Assembly: GCA_947095585.1 (NCBI GenBank)
Contig: OX352761.1
Coordinates: 79,549,267-79,613,266, forward strand
Length of the DNA: 64,000 nt
Source: Nephrocerus scutellatus
Taxonomy: Eukaryota; Arthropoda; Insecta; Diptera; Pipunculidae
Direction: 5' to 3'
This document shows positions 10,907 to 24,787 of this stretch, in pieces; the stretch's first letter is position 1, and the number at the start of each line of letters is the position of its first letter. The notes beneath the pieces are model-generated. The model saw only the letters and a program-made list of their open reading frames with translations. It made no database searches and was not told where the DNA came from. A program made the translations under genes and the position numbers.

Positions 10907-11172
10907 GTTTTTTTTATAAACGTGGTACGAGGTTGGGACCTGGATGTGTGTTGCGGAAAGTAATGCATTTCCAGTAAGGATATCCATATACCCGCATCGA
11001 CGGTTAGCCATCCTACAGAAGACCTATATGTCCACAAATCCCCCCAACCAATCGAAATGCATAAAGGGTTACATCCCGGTTGGCAGGTTAATGATTGTGT
11101 GGACGGTACTTCTGCAATTATCCTAGACGAAACAAACGAAATTTTAGGCAACATAGGGTTAGATAATGAATA
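10907..11172 (+). repeat. gamma block, copy 8 (second subtype)
   Basis: Duplicate of the gamma at 8129 with one change (ACGTGGTACG). Confidence 0.85.
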
Positions 11173-12018
11173 ATAAAATAATAAAATGAAAAGATACTAA
11201 AATGAAAGATAGCAAAATAATAAAATGAAAAGATAATAAAATGAAACGATAACAAAAATATAATAATAAAATAATAAAATGAAGAGATAAAAAATAAAAT
11301 AAAGGGATAACAAAAAAATAAAATGAAAAGATAATAAAATGAAAAGTTAACAAAAGGAAAACTATAACAAAATGATAAACTTATAAAATAATAAAATGAA
11401 AAGATAACAAAAAAATAAAATAAAATAATAAAATGAAAAGATCAAAAATGAAAAGATAACAAAATAATAAAATAGTAAAATGAAAAGATAACAAAATAAT
11501 AAAATGAAAAGATAACAAAATAATAAAATGAAAAGATAATAAAAGATAATAAAATGAAATGAAAAGATAATAAAATAATAAAGTAATAAAATAATGAAAT
11601 GATAAAATGAAAAGATAACAAAATAATAAAATAATAAAATGAAAAGACAATAAAATTAAAAGAAAACAAAATAATAAAATAATAAAATGAAAAGATAATA
11701 CAAATGAAAAGTTAACAAAATGAAAAGATAACAAAATAATAAAATAAAATAATAAAATAATAAAATAATAAAATAATAAAATAAATAAATAATAAAATAA
11801 TAAAATAATAAAATAATAAAAAAATAAAATAATAATATAATAAAATAATAAAATAATAAAATAATAAAATAATAAAATAATAAAATAATAAAATAATAAA
11901 ATAATAAAATAATAAGATAATAAAATAATAAAATAATAAAATAATAAAATAATAAAATAATAAAATAATAAAATAATAAAATAATAAAATAATAAAATAA
12001 TAAAGTAATAAAATAATA
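11173..12018. repeat. Octamer satellite, ending in pure array
   Basis: Mixed units to about 11730, then a pure octamer array of about 280 bp with three isolated base changes. Confidence 0.95.
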
Positions 12019-12323
12019 CAGTAATAATAGGAGGACAAGTAGATAATGCTTGAAGCTTGAAGAGTTAATTTGAAGTATAAAATAAAGTTGATGTTATTGA
12101 TAATTTCGAGTAGGGAGTGAAAAATTATGAATGGAAACAAGGAGATTTCAAAATTATGAGAATGTCCTATTTTTTGACATAATATCAAAGGAAAACAGAG
12201 CGAATATTCAGTAATATGAATTCGTCCTAAATTAAATGTCAAATTATTGTTGAAGTAAAATGTCAAATTGAAAAAGAATGTTATAAGATGTATGTAAGTA
12301 AAGAAATTAGTGTATGAAAAAGT
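12019..12323 (+). repeat. alpha block, copy 6 (A' unit)
   Basis: Same structure as the alpha at 4738: fused to gamma at AAAGTA (12318-12323) with beta missing. Confidence 0.85.
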
Positions 12324-12534
12324 AATGCATTTCCAGTAAGGAAATCCATATACCCGCATCGACGGTTAGCCATCCTACAGAAGACCTATATGTCCACAAA
12401 TCCCCCCAACTAATCGAAATGCATAAAGGGTAACATCCCGGTTGGCAGGTTAAGGATTGTGTGGACGGTACTTCTGCAATTATCCTAGCCGAAACAAACG
12501 AAATTTTAGGCAACATGTGGTTAGATAATGAATA
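12324..12534 (+). repeat. gamma block, copy 9 (5'-trimmed)
   Basis: Same trimmed start as 5036. It shares the change CCCCCCAACTAATCG (others CCAACCAATCG), tying A and A' together. Confidence 0.85.
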
Positions 12535-12676
12535 ATAAAATAATAAAATGAAAAGATAACAAAATAATGAATAAAAAAATGAATAGTAAAATAATAAAAT
12601 GAAAAGATAACAAAATAATAAAATGAAAAGATAACAAAATAATAAAATGAAAAGATAACAAAAAAATATAACAAAA
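12535..12676. repeat. Octamer satellite spacer
   Basis: Like the spacer at 5246 but two 24-bp units longer. Confidence 0.9.
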
Positions 12677-12943
12677 GTTTTTTTCATAAACGTAGTACGA
12701 GGTTGGGTCCTGGATGTGTGTTGCGGAAAGTAATGCATTTCCAGTAAGGAAATCCATATACCCGCATCGACGGTTAGCCATCCTACAGAAGACCTATATG
12801 TCCACAAATCCCCCCAACCAATCGAAATGCATAAAGGGTAACATCCCGGTTGGCAGGTTAAGGATTGTGTGGACGGTACTTCTGCAATTATCCTAGCCGA
12901 AACAAACGAAATTTTAGGAAACATGTGGTTAGATAATGAATAA
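12677..12943 (+). repeat. gamma block, copy 10
   Basis: Complete first-subtype gamma, counterpart of 5341-5605. Confidence 0.85.
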
Positions 12944-13842
12944 TAAACTAATAAAATGAAAAGATAAAAAGATAACAAAATAATGAATAAAAAAATGAAT
13001 AGTAAAATAATAAAATGAAAAGATAAAAAATTAAAAGATAACAAAATAATAAAATAATAAAATGAAAAGATAGCAAAATAATAAAATAATAAAATGAAAA
13101 GATAACAAAAAAATATAAAAAAAAAAACAAAATAATAAAATAATAAACTAATAAAATGAAAAGATAATAAAATGAAACGATAACAAAAATATAATAATAA
13201 AATAAAGAGATAAAAAATAAAATAAAGGGATAACAAAAAAATAAAATGAAAAGATAATAAAATGAAAAGTTAACAAAAGGAAAACTATAACAAAATGATA
13301 AACTTATAAAATAATAAAATGAAAAAATAAAAAAAACAAAATAAAATAATAAAATGAAAAGATCAAAAATGAAAAGATAACAAAATAATAAAATAGTAAA
13401 ATGAAAAGATAATAAATGAAAAGATAACAAAATAATAAAATGAAAAGATAATAAAAGATAATAAAATGAAATGAAAAGATAATAAAATAATAAAGTAATA
13501 AAATAATGAAATGATAAAATGAAAAGATAACAAAATAATAAAATAATAAAATGAAAAGATAATACAAATGAAAAGTTAACAAAATGAAAAGATAACAAAA
13601 TAATAAAATAAAAAAATAAAATAATAAAATAATAAAATACCAAAATAATAAAATAATAAAATAATAAAATTATAAAATAATAAAATAATAAAATAATAAA
13701 ATAATAAAATAATAAAATAATAAAATAATAAAATAATAAAATAATAAAATAATAAAATAATAAAATAATAAAATAATAAAATAATAAAATAATAAAATAA
13801 TAAAATAATAAAATAATAAAATAATAAAGTAATAAAATAATA
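12944..13842. repeat. Octamer satellite, ending in pure array
   Basis: Counterpart of 5606-6585, ending in a pure octamer array of about 200 bp. Confidence 0.95.
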
Positions 13843-14147
13843 CAGTAATAATAGGAGGACAAGTAGATAAAGCTTGAAGCTTGAAGAGTTAATTTGATGT
13901 ATAAAATAAAGTTGATGTTATTGATAATTTCGAGTAGGGAGTGAAAAATTATGAATGGAAACAAGGAGATTTCAAAATTATGAGCATGTCCTATTTTTTG
14001 ACATAATATCAAAGGGAAACAGAGCGAATATTCAGTAATATGAATTCGTCCTAAATTAAATGTCAAATTATTGTTGAAGTAAAATGTCAAATTGAAAAAG
14101 AATGTTATAAGATGTATGTAAGTAAAGAAATTAGTGTATGAAAAAGT
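13843..14147 (+). repeat. alpha block, copy 7 (B'' unit)
   Basis: Short alpha with intact donor, followed by beta. Confidence 0.85.
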
Positions 14148-14995
14148 ATAATATACGGCTAATATTCTAATAATTTTTTTTTGTGATTTTAGGTTAAGAA
14201 GGTGTTAGAGATTTGCTGGTAAATGGATTTCGAGTTGTGAAGGGTAAGTGAAGCTAAGCAAATAGAAATACTAGAGTGTGAGTATAAGTTTATATCTAAA
14301 ATTTGAATAATTACAGTTTCAGTAGGCTTAGAAGGAGCAATTAGACATAAGTGGAGTCATGGTGTGTGGGACCGGCAGTATGCAGAGGGTGTGAACTGAG
14401 TGAGTATTGAAAGAGAGATGATCAACAAATAAACATGGGTGAATATTCTTATTTGTTTTAGCTGCTAAATATTTGCGAGATATAGTGTATCCAGGGTGTG
14501 AGTGATGTAGCAGGAAGTGTTAGGAGAGTCGTGTGTTTGAGTGGACCTTTGGGGAGGAATTAGAAAGCTGCGGTGAAGTGTTTCTGGTAGGGTAAGTATA
14601 CATCAAATAGGTAAAAATTGGTGTATGAATTATTGTTGATATTTTTATAAATAGGATGCTGAATAAACACAACGGATGGTTGAACTATATGGAAGAAATG
14701 AGATAGACACGGAGTCACGGTGCTGTGTAGAAGGACGGAGATAAACATGGAGTCGCGGTGCTATGAACAGGTTCTGTAAGGAACCAGGAAGCTTCCGTGG
14801 AAACTTTGAGGAACTGTGAGTTAGTTATTTTTGAACCAGGAAAATAATAAATGAGATGAGAAGGTAAGAACAAGTTCTTTTAAGAGCTTAATATGAGTGA
14901 AAAAGTAAGAACAGGTTCTTTTGAGAGCTGGATAAAAAAGAAAAAGTAAGAACAAGCTCTTTTAAGAGCTAGATAAGAATCAGTTCTTATAATGA
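14148..14995 (+). repeat. beta block, copy 4
   Basis: All four intron-like segments are kept despite scattered differences from copies 2 and 3, such as GATGATCAAC, TAATATTTGCG and a GAG deletion near 14275. Confidence 0.7.
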
Positions 14996-15260
14996 GTTTT
15001 TTTTTATAAACGTAGTACGAGGTTGGGTCCTGGATGTGTGTGCGGAAAGTAATGCAATTCCAGTAAGGAAATCCATATACCCGCATCGACGGTTAGCCAT
15101 CCTACAGAAGACCTATATGTCCACAAATCCCCCCAACCAATCGAAATGCATAAAGGGTAACATCCCGGTTGGCAGGTTAAGGATTGTGTGGACGGTACTT
15201 CTGCAATTATCCTAGCCGAAACAAACGAAATTTTAGGCAACATGTGGTTAGATAATGAAT
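14996..15260 (+). repeat. gamma block, copy 11
   Basis: Post-beta gamma of the first subtype. Confidence 0.85.
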
Positions 15261-15383
15261 AATAAAATAATAAAATGAAAAGATAAGAAGATAACAAAAT
15301 AATGAATAAAAAAATAGTAAAATAATAAAATGAAAAGATAACAAAATAATAAAATGAAAAGATAACAAAAAAATATAACAAAA
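15261..15383. repeat. Octamer satellite spacer
   Basis: Counterpart of 8005-8128. Confidence 0.9.
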
Positions 15384-15651
15384 GTTTTTTTTATAAACGT
15401 AGTACGAGGTTGGGACCTGGATGTGTGTTGCGGAAAGTAATGCATTTCCAGTAAGGATATCCATATACCCGCATCGACGGTTAGCCATCCTACAGAAGAC
15501 CTATATGTCCACAAATCCCCCCAACCAATCGAAATGCATAAAGGGTTACATCCCGGTTGGCAGGTTAATGATTGTGTGGACGGTACTTCTGCAATTATCC
15601 TAGACGAAACAAACGAAATTTTAGGCAACATAGGGTTAGATAATGAATAAT
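15384..15651 (+). repeat. gamma block, copy 12 (second subtype)
   Basis: Second-subtype gamma with GGGTTACATCCC and AACATAGGG. Confidence 0.85.
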
Positions 15652-17749
15652 AAAATAATAAAATGAAAAGATAATAAAATGAAAAGATAGCAAAATAATA
15701 AAATGAAAAGATAATAAAATGAAACGATAACAAAAATATAATAATAAAATAATAAAATGAAGAGATAAAAAATAAAATAAAGGGATAACAAAAAAATAAA
15801 ATGAAAAGATAATAAAATGAAAAGTTAACAAAAGGAAAACTATAACAAAATGATAAACTTATAAAATAATAAAATGAAAAGATAACAAAAAAATAAAATA
15901 AAATAATAAAATGAAAAGATCAAAAATGAAAAGATAACAAAATAATAAAATAGTAAAATGAAAAGATAATAAATGAAAAGATAACAAAATAATAAAATGA
16001 AAAGATAATAAAATAATGAAATGATAAAATGAAAAGATAACAAAATAATAAAATAATAAAATGAAAAGACAATAAAATTAAAAGAAAACAAAATAATAAA
16101 ATAATAAAATGAAAAGATAATACAAATGAAAAGTTAACAAAATGAAAAGATAACAAAATAATAAAATAAAAAAATAAAATAATAAAATAATAAAATAATA
16201 AAATAATAAAATAATAAAATAATAAAATAAATAAATAATAAAATAATAAAATGAAAAGATAATAAAATGAAAAGATAGCAATATAATAAAATGATAAAAT
16301 GAAAAGATAACAAAAAATTAAATAATAAAATAATAAACTAATAAAATGAAAAGATAATAAAATGAAACGATAACAAAAATAAAATAATAAAATAATAAAA
16401 TGAAGAGATAACAAAATAAAATAAAGGGATAACAAAAAAATAAAATTAAAAGTTAACAAAAGGAAAAATATAACAAAATGATAAACTTATAAAATAATAA
16501 AATGAAAAGATAACAAAATGAAAAGATAACAAAACAATAAAATAAAATGATAAAATGAAAAGATAACAAAATAATAAAATAGTAAAATGAAAAGATAATA
16601 AATGAAAAGATAACAAAATAATAAAATGAAAAGATAATAAAATGAAATGAAAAGATAATAAAATAATAAAATAATAAAGTAATAAAATAATAAAATAATA
16701 ATATGATAAAATGAAAAGATAACAAAATAATAAAATGAAAAGATAAAAAGATAATAAAATAATGAATAAAAAAATGAATAGTAAAATAATAAAATGAAAA
16801 GATAAAAAATTAAAAGATAACAAAATAATAAAATAATAAAATGAAAAGATAACAAAATAATAAAATGAAAAGATAACAAAAAAATATAACAAAAACTAAA
16901 TAATAAAATAATAAAATGAAAAGATAATAAAATGAAACGATAACAAAAATGTAATAATAAAATAATAAAATGAAGAGATAACAAAATAAACTAAAGGGAT
17001 AACAAACAAAAAAAAAATAAAATAATAAAATGAAGAGATAACAAAATAATAAAATAGTAAAATGAAAAGATAACAAAATAATAAAATGAAAAGATAATAA
17101 AATAATAAAGTAATAAAATGATAAAATGAAAAGATAAAAAAATAATATAATGAAAAGATAATAAAATTAAAAGGAAACAAAATACTAAAATGAAAAGATA
17201 ATAAAAGATAATAAAATTAAATGAAAAGATAATAAAATAATAAAGTAGTAAAATAATAAAATAATAAAACGAAAAGATAACAAAATAAAATAAAAAGATA
17301 AAAGATAAAAAAATAAAAAAAATTACAAAATAATAAAATGAAAAGATAATACAAATGAAAAGTTAACAAAATGAAAAGATAACAAAATAATAAAACAATA
17401 AAATGAAAAGATTACAAAAAACTAAATAATAAAATAACAAAATAATAAAATGAAAATATAATAAAAGATAATAAAATGAAATGAAAAGATAATAAAATGA
17501 AATGAAAAGATAATAAAATAATAAAGTAATAAAATAATAAAATGATAAAATGAAAAGATAACAAAATAATAAAATAATAAAATGAAAAGATAATACAAAT
17601 GAAAAGTTAACAAAATGAAAAGATAACAAAATAATAAAATGAAAAGATAAAAAATTAAAAGACAACAAAATAATAAAATAATAAAATAATAAAATAATAA
17701 AAAAATAAAATAATAAAATAATAAAGTAATAAAATAATACAGTAATAAC
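15652..17749. repeat. Long octamer satellite array
   Basis: About 2.1 kb of mixed 24-bp units without a complex block. Long segments repeat earlier arrays (compare 2000-2500 with 16800-17300), showing segmental duplication within the satellite. Confidence 0.95.
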
Positions 17750-18086
17750 AGTAGGACAAGTAGATGAAGCTATGGGATAATCCAAAACATGACCACGTTT
17801 CGAGTATAAAGTTGTCATAACATGTATTAGAGTTAATTTGATGTATAAAATAAAGTTGATGTTATTGATAATTTCGAGTAGGGAGTGATATATTATGAAT
17901 GGAAACAAGGAGATTTCAAAATTATGAGCATGTCCTATTTTTTGACATAACATCAAAGGGAAACAGAGCGAACATTCAGTAATATGAATTCGTCCTAAAT
18001 TAAATGTCAAATTATTGTTGAAGTAAAATGTCAAATTGAAAAAGAATGTTATAAGATGTATGTAAGTAAAGAAATTAGTTTATGAA
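17750..18086 (+). repeat. alpha block, copy 8
   Basis: Longer alpha form with the CACGTTTCGAG segment, fused to gamma at AAAGTA; no beta. Confidence 0.85.
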
Positions 18087-18304
18087 AAAGTAATGCATTT
18101 CCAGTAAGGAAATCCATATACCCGCATCGACGGTTAGCCATCCTACAGAAGACCTATATGTCCACAAATCCCCCCAACCAATCGAAATGCATAAAGGGTA
18201 ACATCCCGGTTGGCAGGTTAAGGATTGTGTGGACGGTACTTCTGCAATTATCCTAGCCGAAACAAACGATATTTTAGGCAACATGTGGTTAGATAATGAA
18301 TAAT
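18087..18304 (+). repeat. gamma block, copy 13 (5'-trimmed)
   Basis: Trimmed start at the AAAGTA fusion. AACGATATTTTAGG is shared only with the copy at 20283. Confidence 0.85.
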
Positions 18305-18476
18305 AAAATAATAAAATGAAAAGATAACAAAATAATGAATAAAAAAATTAATAGTAAAATAATAAAATGAAAAGATAACAAAATAATAAAATAATAAAAT
18401 GAAAAGATAACAAAATAATAAAATGAAAAGATAACAAAATAATAAAATGAAAAGATAACAAAAAAATATAACAAAA
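18305..18476. repeat. Octamer satellite spacer
   Basis: Spacer between paired gamma blocks. Confidence 0.9.
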
Positions 18477-18744
18477 GTTTTTTTTCATAAACGTAGTACG
18501 AGGTTGGGTCCTGGATGTGTGTTGCGGAAAGTAATGCATTTCCAGTAAGGATATCCATATACCCGCATCGACGGTTAGCCATCCTACAGAAGACCTATAT
18601 GTCCACAAATCCCCCCAACCAATCGAAATGCATAAAGGGTTACATCCCGGTTGGCAGGTTAATGATTGTGTGGACGGTACTTCTGCAATTATCCTAGCCG
18701 AAACAAACGAAATTTTAGGCAACATAGGGTTAGATAATGAATAA
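18477..18744 (+). repeat. gamma block, copy 14 (second subtype)
   Basis: Second subtype (GGGTTACATCCC) but keeps CCTAGCCGAAAC of the first subtype, so it looks like an intermediate or a recombinant. Confidence 0.85.
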
Positions 18745-19921
18745 TAAAATGAAAAGATAATAAAATGAAAAGATAGCAAAATAATAAAATAATAAAATGA
18801 AAAGATAACAAAAAAATATAACAAAAACTAAATAATAAAATAATAAACTATTAAAATGAAAAGATAATAAAATGAAACGATAACAAAAATATAATATTAA
18901 AATAATAAAATGAAGAGATAACAAAATAAAATAAAGGGATAACAAAAAGATGAAAAGATAATAGAATTAAAAGAAAACAAAATAATAAAACGAAAAGATA
19001 ACAAAATAAAATAAAAAGATAAAAAATAAAAAAATAAAAAAAATTATAAAATAATAAAATGAAAAGATAATACAAATGAAAAGTTAACAAAATGAAAAGA
19101 TAACAAAATAATAAAACAATAAAATGAAAAGATTACAAAAACTAAATAATAAAATAACAAAATAACAAAAGATTAAACTAATAAACTGAAAAGATAATAA
19201 AAGAAAACGATAACAAAAATATAATATTAAAATAAAAAGATAACAAAATAATAAAATAATAAAATGAAAAGATAGAAAATAATAAAATAATAAAATGAAA
19301 ATATAACAAAAAACTATATAATAAAATAATAAACTAATAAAATGAAAAGATAATAAAATGAAACGATAACAAAAATATAATAATAAAATAATAAAATGAA
19401 GAGATAACAAAATAAAATAAAGGGATAACAAAAAAATAAAATGAAAAGTTAACGAAAGGAAAAATATAACAAAATGATAAACTTATAAAATAATAAAATG
19501 AAAAGATAACAAAATGAAAAGATAACAAAATAATAAAATAAAATAATAAAATAATAAAATGAAAAAAAAAATGAAAAGATAACAAAATAATAAAATAGTA
19601 ATATGAAAAGATAATAAAAGATAAAAAAATGAAATGAAAAGATAATAAAATAAAATAATAAAGCAATAAAATAATAAAATGATAAAATGAAACGATAAAA
19701 AAATAATAAAATAATAAAATGAAAAGATAATAGAATTAAAAGAAAATAAAATAATAAAATAAAAAAACGAAAAGATAACAAAATAAAATAAAAAGATTAA
19801 AAATAAAAAAAATTAAAAAAATTACAAAATAATAAAATGAAAAGATAAAAAATTAAAAGACAAAAAAATAATAAAATTATAAAAAAATAAAATAATAAAA
19901 TAATAAAGTAATAAAATAATA
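18745..19921. repeat. Octamer satellite
   Basis: Mixed units, more irregular than earlier arrays. Confidence 0.95.
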
Positions 19922-20282
19922 CAGTAATAACAGGAGGACAAGTAGATGAAGCCATGGGATAATCATGTTTAGGATTATCACGTTCACGATCACGTTTCGA
20001 GTATAAAGTTGTCATAACATGTATTAGAGTTAATTTGATGTATAAAATAAAGTTGATGTTATTGATAATTTCGAGTAGGGAGTGAAATATTATGAATGGA
20101 AACAAGGAGATTTCAAAATTATGAGCATGTCCTATTTTTTGACATAATATCAAAGGGAAACAGAGCGAATATTCGGTAATATGAATTCGTCCTAAATTAA
20201 ATGTCAAATTATTGTTGAAGTAAAATGTCAAATTGAAAAAGAATGTTATAAGATGTATGTAAGTAAAGAAATTAGTTTATGA
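19922..20282 (+). repeat. alpha block, copy 9
   Basis: Long alpha form fused to gamma at AAAGTA; no beta. Confidence 0.85.
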
Positions 20283-20503
20283 AAAAGTAATGCATTTCCA
20301 GTAAGGAAATCCATATACCCGCATCGACGGTTAGCCATCCTACAGAAGACCTATATGTCCACAAATCCCCCCAACCAATCGAAATGCATAAAGGGTAACA
20401 TCCCGGTTGGCAGGTTAAGGATTGTGTGGACGGTACTTCTGCAATTATCCTAGCCGAAACAAACGATATTTTAGGCAACATGTGGTTAGATAATGAATAA
20501 TAA
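20283..20503 (+). repeat. gamma block, copy 15 (5'-trimmed)
   Basis: Same fusion as 18087. No second gamma follows. Confidence 0.85.
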
Positions 20504-21407
20504 AATGAAAAGATAATAAAATGAAAAGATAGCAAAATAATAAAATAATAAAATGAAAAGATAACAAAAAAATATAACAAAAAACTAAATAATAAAATAA
20601 TAAAATGAAAAGATAATAAAATGAAAAGTTAATAAAAGGAAAAATATAACAAAATGATAAACTTATAAAATAATAAAATAATAAAATGAAAAGATAACAA
20701 AATAATAAAATAAAATAATAAAATCAAAAGATAAAAAATGAAAAGATAAAATAATAAAATAGTAATATGAAAAGATAATAAATGAAAAGATAACAAAATA
20801 ATAAAATGAAAAGATAATAAAATGAAATGAAAAGATAATAATATAATAAAGTAATAAAATAATAATATAATAAAATAATAATATGATAAAATGAAAAGAT
20901 AACAAAATAATAAAATGAAAAGATTAAAAGATAATAAAATAATGAATAAAAAAATGAATAGTAAAATAATAAAATGAAAAGATAAAAAATTAAAAGATAA
21001 AATAACAAAATAATAAAATGAAAAGATAACAAAACAATAAAATAAAATGATAAAATGAAAAGATAACAAAATAATAAAATAGTAAAATGAAAAGATAATA
21101 AATGAAAAGATAACAAAATAATAAAATGAAAATATAATAAAAGATAATAAAATGAAATGAAAAGATAATAAAATGAAATGAAAAGATAATAAAATAATAA
21201 AGTAATAAAATAATAAAATGATAAAATGAAAAGATAACAAAATAATAAAATAATAAAATGAAAAGATAATACAAATGAAAAGTTAACAAAATGAAAAGAT
21301 AACAAAATAATAAAATGAAAAGATAAAAAATTAAAAGACAACAAAATAATAAAATAATAAAATAAGAAAAAAATAAAATAATAAAATAATAAAGTAATAA
21401 AATAATA
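20504..21407. repeat. Octamer satellite
   Basis: Mixed units. Confidence 0.95.
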
Positions 21408-21732
21408 CAGTAATAACAGGAGGACAAGTAGATGAAGCCATGGGATAATCATGTTTTGGATTATCACGTTCACGATCACGTTTCGAGTATAAAGTTGTCA
21501 TAATATGTATTAGAGTTAATTTGATGTATAAAATAAAGTTGATGTTATTGATAATTTCGAGTAGGGAGTGAAATATTATGAATGGAAACAAGGAGATTTC
21601 AAAATTATGAGCATGTCCTATTTTTTGACATAATATCAAAGGGAAACAGAGCGAATATTCGGTAATATGAATTCGTCCTAAATTAAATGTCAAATTATTG
21701 TTGAAGTAAAATGTCAAATTGAAAAAGAATGT
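21408..21732 (+). repeat. alpha block, copy 10
   Basis: Long alpha form ending in AAAAAGAATGT, fused to the gamma 3' half as at 625. Confidence 0.85.
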
Positions 21733-21836
21733 AAAATCCCGGTTGGCAGGTTAAGGATTGTGTGGACGGTACTTCTGCAATTATCCTAGCCGAAACAAAC
21801 GAAATTTTAGGCAACATGTGGTTATATAATGAATAA
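21733..21836 (+). repeat. gamma block, 3' part only (copy 16)
   Basis: Same truncated gamma as 626-726, with AAAATCCCGG for AACATCCCGG. Confidence 0.85.
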
Positions 21837-22667
21837 TAAAATAATAAAATGAAAAGATAACAAAAAAATATAACAAAAAACTAAATAATAAAATAATAAA
21901 ATGAAAAGATAATAAAATGAAAAGTTAATAAAAGGAAAAATATAACAAAATGATAAACTTATAAAATAATAAAATAATAAAATGAAAAGATAACAAAATG
22001 AAAAGATAACAAAATAATAAAATAAAATAATAAAATCAAAAGATAAAAAATGAAAAGATAACAAAATAATAAAATAGTAATATGAAAAGATAATAAATGA
22101 AAAGATAACAAAATAATAAAATGAAAAGATAATAAAATAATAAAATAATAAAGTAATAAAATAATAATATGATAAAATGAAAAGATAACAAAATAATAAA
22201 ATGAAAAGATAAAAAGATAATAAAATAATGAATAAAAAAATGAATAGTAAAATAATAAAATGAAAAGATAAAAAATTAAAAGATAACAAAATAATAAAAT
22301 AATAAAATGAAAAGATAATAAAATGAAAAGATAACAAAACAATAAAATAAAATGATAAAATGAAAAGATAACAAAATAGTAAAATGAAAAGATAATAAAT
22401 GAAAAGATAACAAAATAATAAAATGAAAAGATAATAAAAGATAATAAAATGAAATGAAAAGATAATAAAATAATAAAGTAATAAAATAATAAAATGATAA
22501 AATGAAAAGATAACAAAATAATAAAATGAAAAGATAATACAAATGAAAAGTTAACAAAATGAAAAGATAACAAAATAATAAAATGTAAAGATAAAAAATT
22601 AAAAGACAACAAAATAATAAAATAATAAAAAAATAAAATAATAAAATAATAAAGTAATAAAATAATA
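21837..22667. repeat. Octamer satellite
   Basis: Mixed units, closely matching the array after 727 for the first 100 bp. Confidence 0.95.
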
Positions 22668-23020
22668 CAGTAATAACAGGAGGACAAGTAGATGAAGCTA
22701 TGGGATAATCCAAAACATGACCACGTTTCGAGTATAAAGTTGTCATAACATGTATTAGAGTTAATTTGATGTATAAAATAAAGTTGATGTTATTGATAAT
22801 TTCGAGTAGGGAGTGAGATATTATGAATGGAAACAAGGAAATTTCCAAATTATGAGCATGTCCTATTTTTTGACATAATATCAAAGGGAAACAGAGCGAA
22901 TATTCAGTAATATGAATTCGTCCTAAATTAAATGTGAAATTATTGTTGAAGTAAAATGTCAAATTGAAAAAGAATGTTATAAGATGTATGTAAGTAAAGA
23001 AATTAGTTTATGAAAAAGTA
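22668..23020 (+). repeat. alpha block, copy 11
   Basis: Long alpha form with intact donor, followed by beta. Confidence 0.85.
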
Positions 23021-23551
23021 TGATATACGGCTAATATTCTAATAATTTTATTTTGTGATTTTAGGTTAAGAAGGTGTTAGAGATTTGCTGGTAAATGGAT
23101 TTCGAGTTGTGAAGGGTAAGTGAAGCTAAGCAAATAGAAATACTAGAGAGTGTGAGTATAAGTTTATATCTAAAATTTGAATAATTACAGTTTCAGGAGG
23201 CTTAGAAGGAGCAGTTAGGCATAAGTGGAGTCATGGTGTGTTGGACCGGCAGGATGCAGGGGGTGTGAACTGAGTGAGTATTGAAGGAGAGATGATCAGC
23301 AAATAAACATGGGTGAATATTCTTATTTGTTTTAGCTGCTAAATCTTTGCGAGATATAGTGTATCCAGGGTGTGAGTGATGTAGCAGGAAGAGTTAGGAG
23401 AGGCGTGTGTTTGAGTGGACCTTTGGGGAGGAATTAGAAAGCTGCGGTGAAGTGTTTCTGGTAGGGTGAGTATATATCAAAAAGGTAAAAATTGGTGTAT
23501 GAATTATTGTTGATATTTTTATAAATAGGATGCTGAATAAACACAACGGAT
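23021..23551 (+). repeat. beta block, copy 5 (3'-truncated)
   Basis: All four acceptors and the three beta donors are present, then the block breaks off at AAACACAACGGA, just after the fourth acceptor, and satellite resumes. The hairpin-rich 3' end and gamma are missing. Confidence 0.75.
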
Positions 23552-24787
23552 AATAAAATGAAAAGATAATAAAAAAATGAATAAAAAAATGAATAGTTAA
23601 ATAATAAAATGAAAAGATAAAAAATAAAAGATAACAAAATAATAAAATGAAAAGATAACAAAATGAAAAGATAACAAAATAATAAAATGAAAAGATAACA
23701 AAAAATATAACAAAAAACTAAATAATAAAATAATAAAATAATAAAATGAAAAGATAATAAAATGAAACGATAACAAAAATATAATAATAAAATAATAAAA
23801 TGAAGAGATAATAAAATAAAATAAAGGGATAACAAGAAAATAAAATGAAAAGTTAACGAAAGGAAAAATATAACAAAATGATAAACTTATAAAATAATAA
23901 AATGAAAAGATAACAAAATGAAAAGATAAAAAAATAATAAAATAAAATAATAAAATGAAAAGATAAAAAATGAAAAGATAACAAAATAATAAAATGAAAA
24001 GATAATAAAATGAAATAATAAGGTAATAAAATAATAAAATAATAAAGTAATAAAATAATAAAATGATAAAATGAAAAGATAAAAAAATAATAAAATAATA
24101 AAAGGAAAAGATAATAAAATTAAAAGAAAACAAAATAATAAAATAATAAAATGAAAAGATAACAAAATGAAAAGATAACAAAATAATAAAATAAAATAAT
24201 AAAATGAAAAGATAAAAAATGAAAAGATAACAAAATAATAAAATGAAAAGATAATAAAATGAAATGATAAGGTAATAAAATAATAAAATAATAAAGTAAT
24301 AAAATAATAAAATGATAAAATGAAAAGATAACAAAATAATAAAATAATAAAAGGAAAAGATAATAAAATTAAAAGAAAACAAAATAATAAAATGAAAAGA
24401 TAACAAAATAATAAAATGAAAAGATAAAAAATGAAAAGATAAAATAATAAAATGAAAAGATAATAAAATGAAATGAAAAGGTAATAAAATAATAAAATAA
24501 TAAAGTAATAAAATAATAAAATGATAAAATGAAAAGATAACAAAATAATACAATGAAAAGATAATAAAATGAAATGATAAGGTAATAAAATAATAAAATA
24601 ATAAAGTAATAAAATTACAAAATAATAAAATGAAAAGATAATACAAATGAAAAGTTAAAAAAATGAAAAGATAACAAAATAATAAAACAATAAAATGAAA
24701 AGATAAAAAATTAAAAGAGAACAAAATAATAAAATAATAAAATAATAAAATAATAAAGTAATAAAATAATAAAATAATAAAATAATA
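23552..24787. repeat. Octamer satellite
   Basis: Mixed units with an internal direct repeat of about 200 bp near 24000 and 24230 marked by AAATGAAATAATAAGG or AAATGATAAGG variants. Confidence 0.95.

Larger units (their letters stand above)
9081..11850. repeat. Higher-order B' unit, second of tandem pair
   Basis: Near-identical copy of 6311-9080 at an offset of 2770-2778 bp. The right edge is approximate because it lies inside octamer arrays. Confidence 0.85.
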
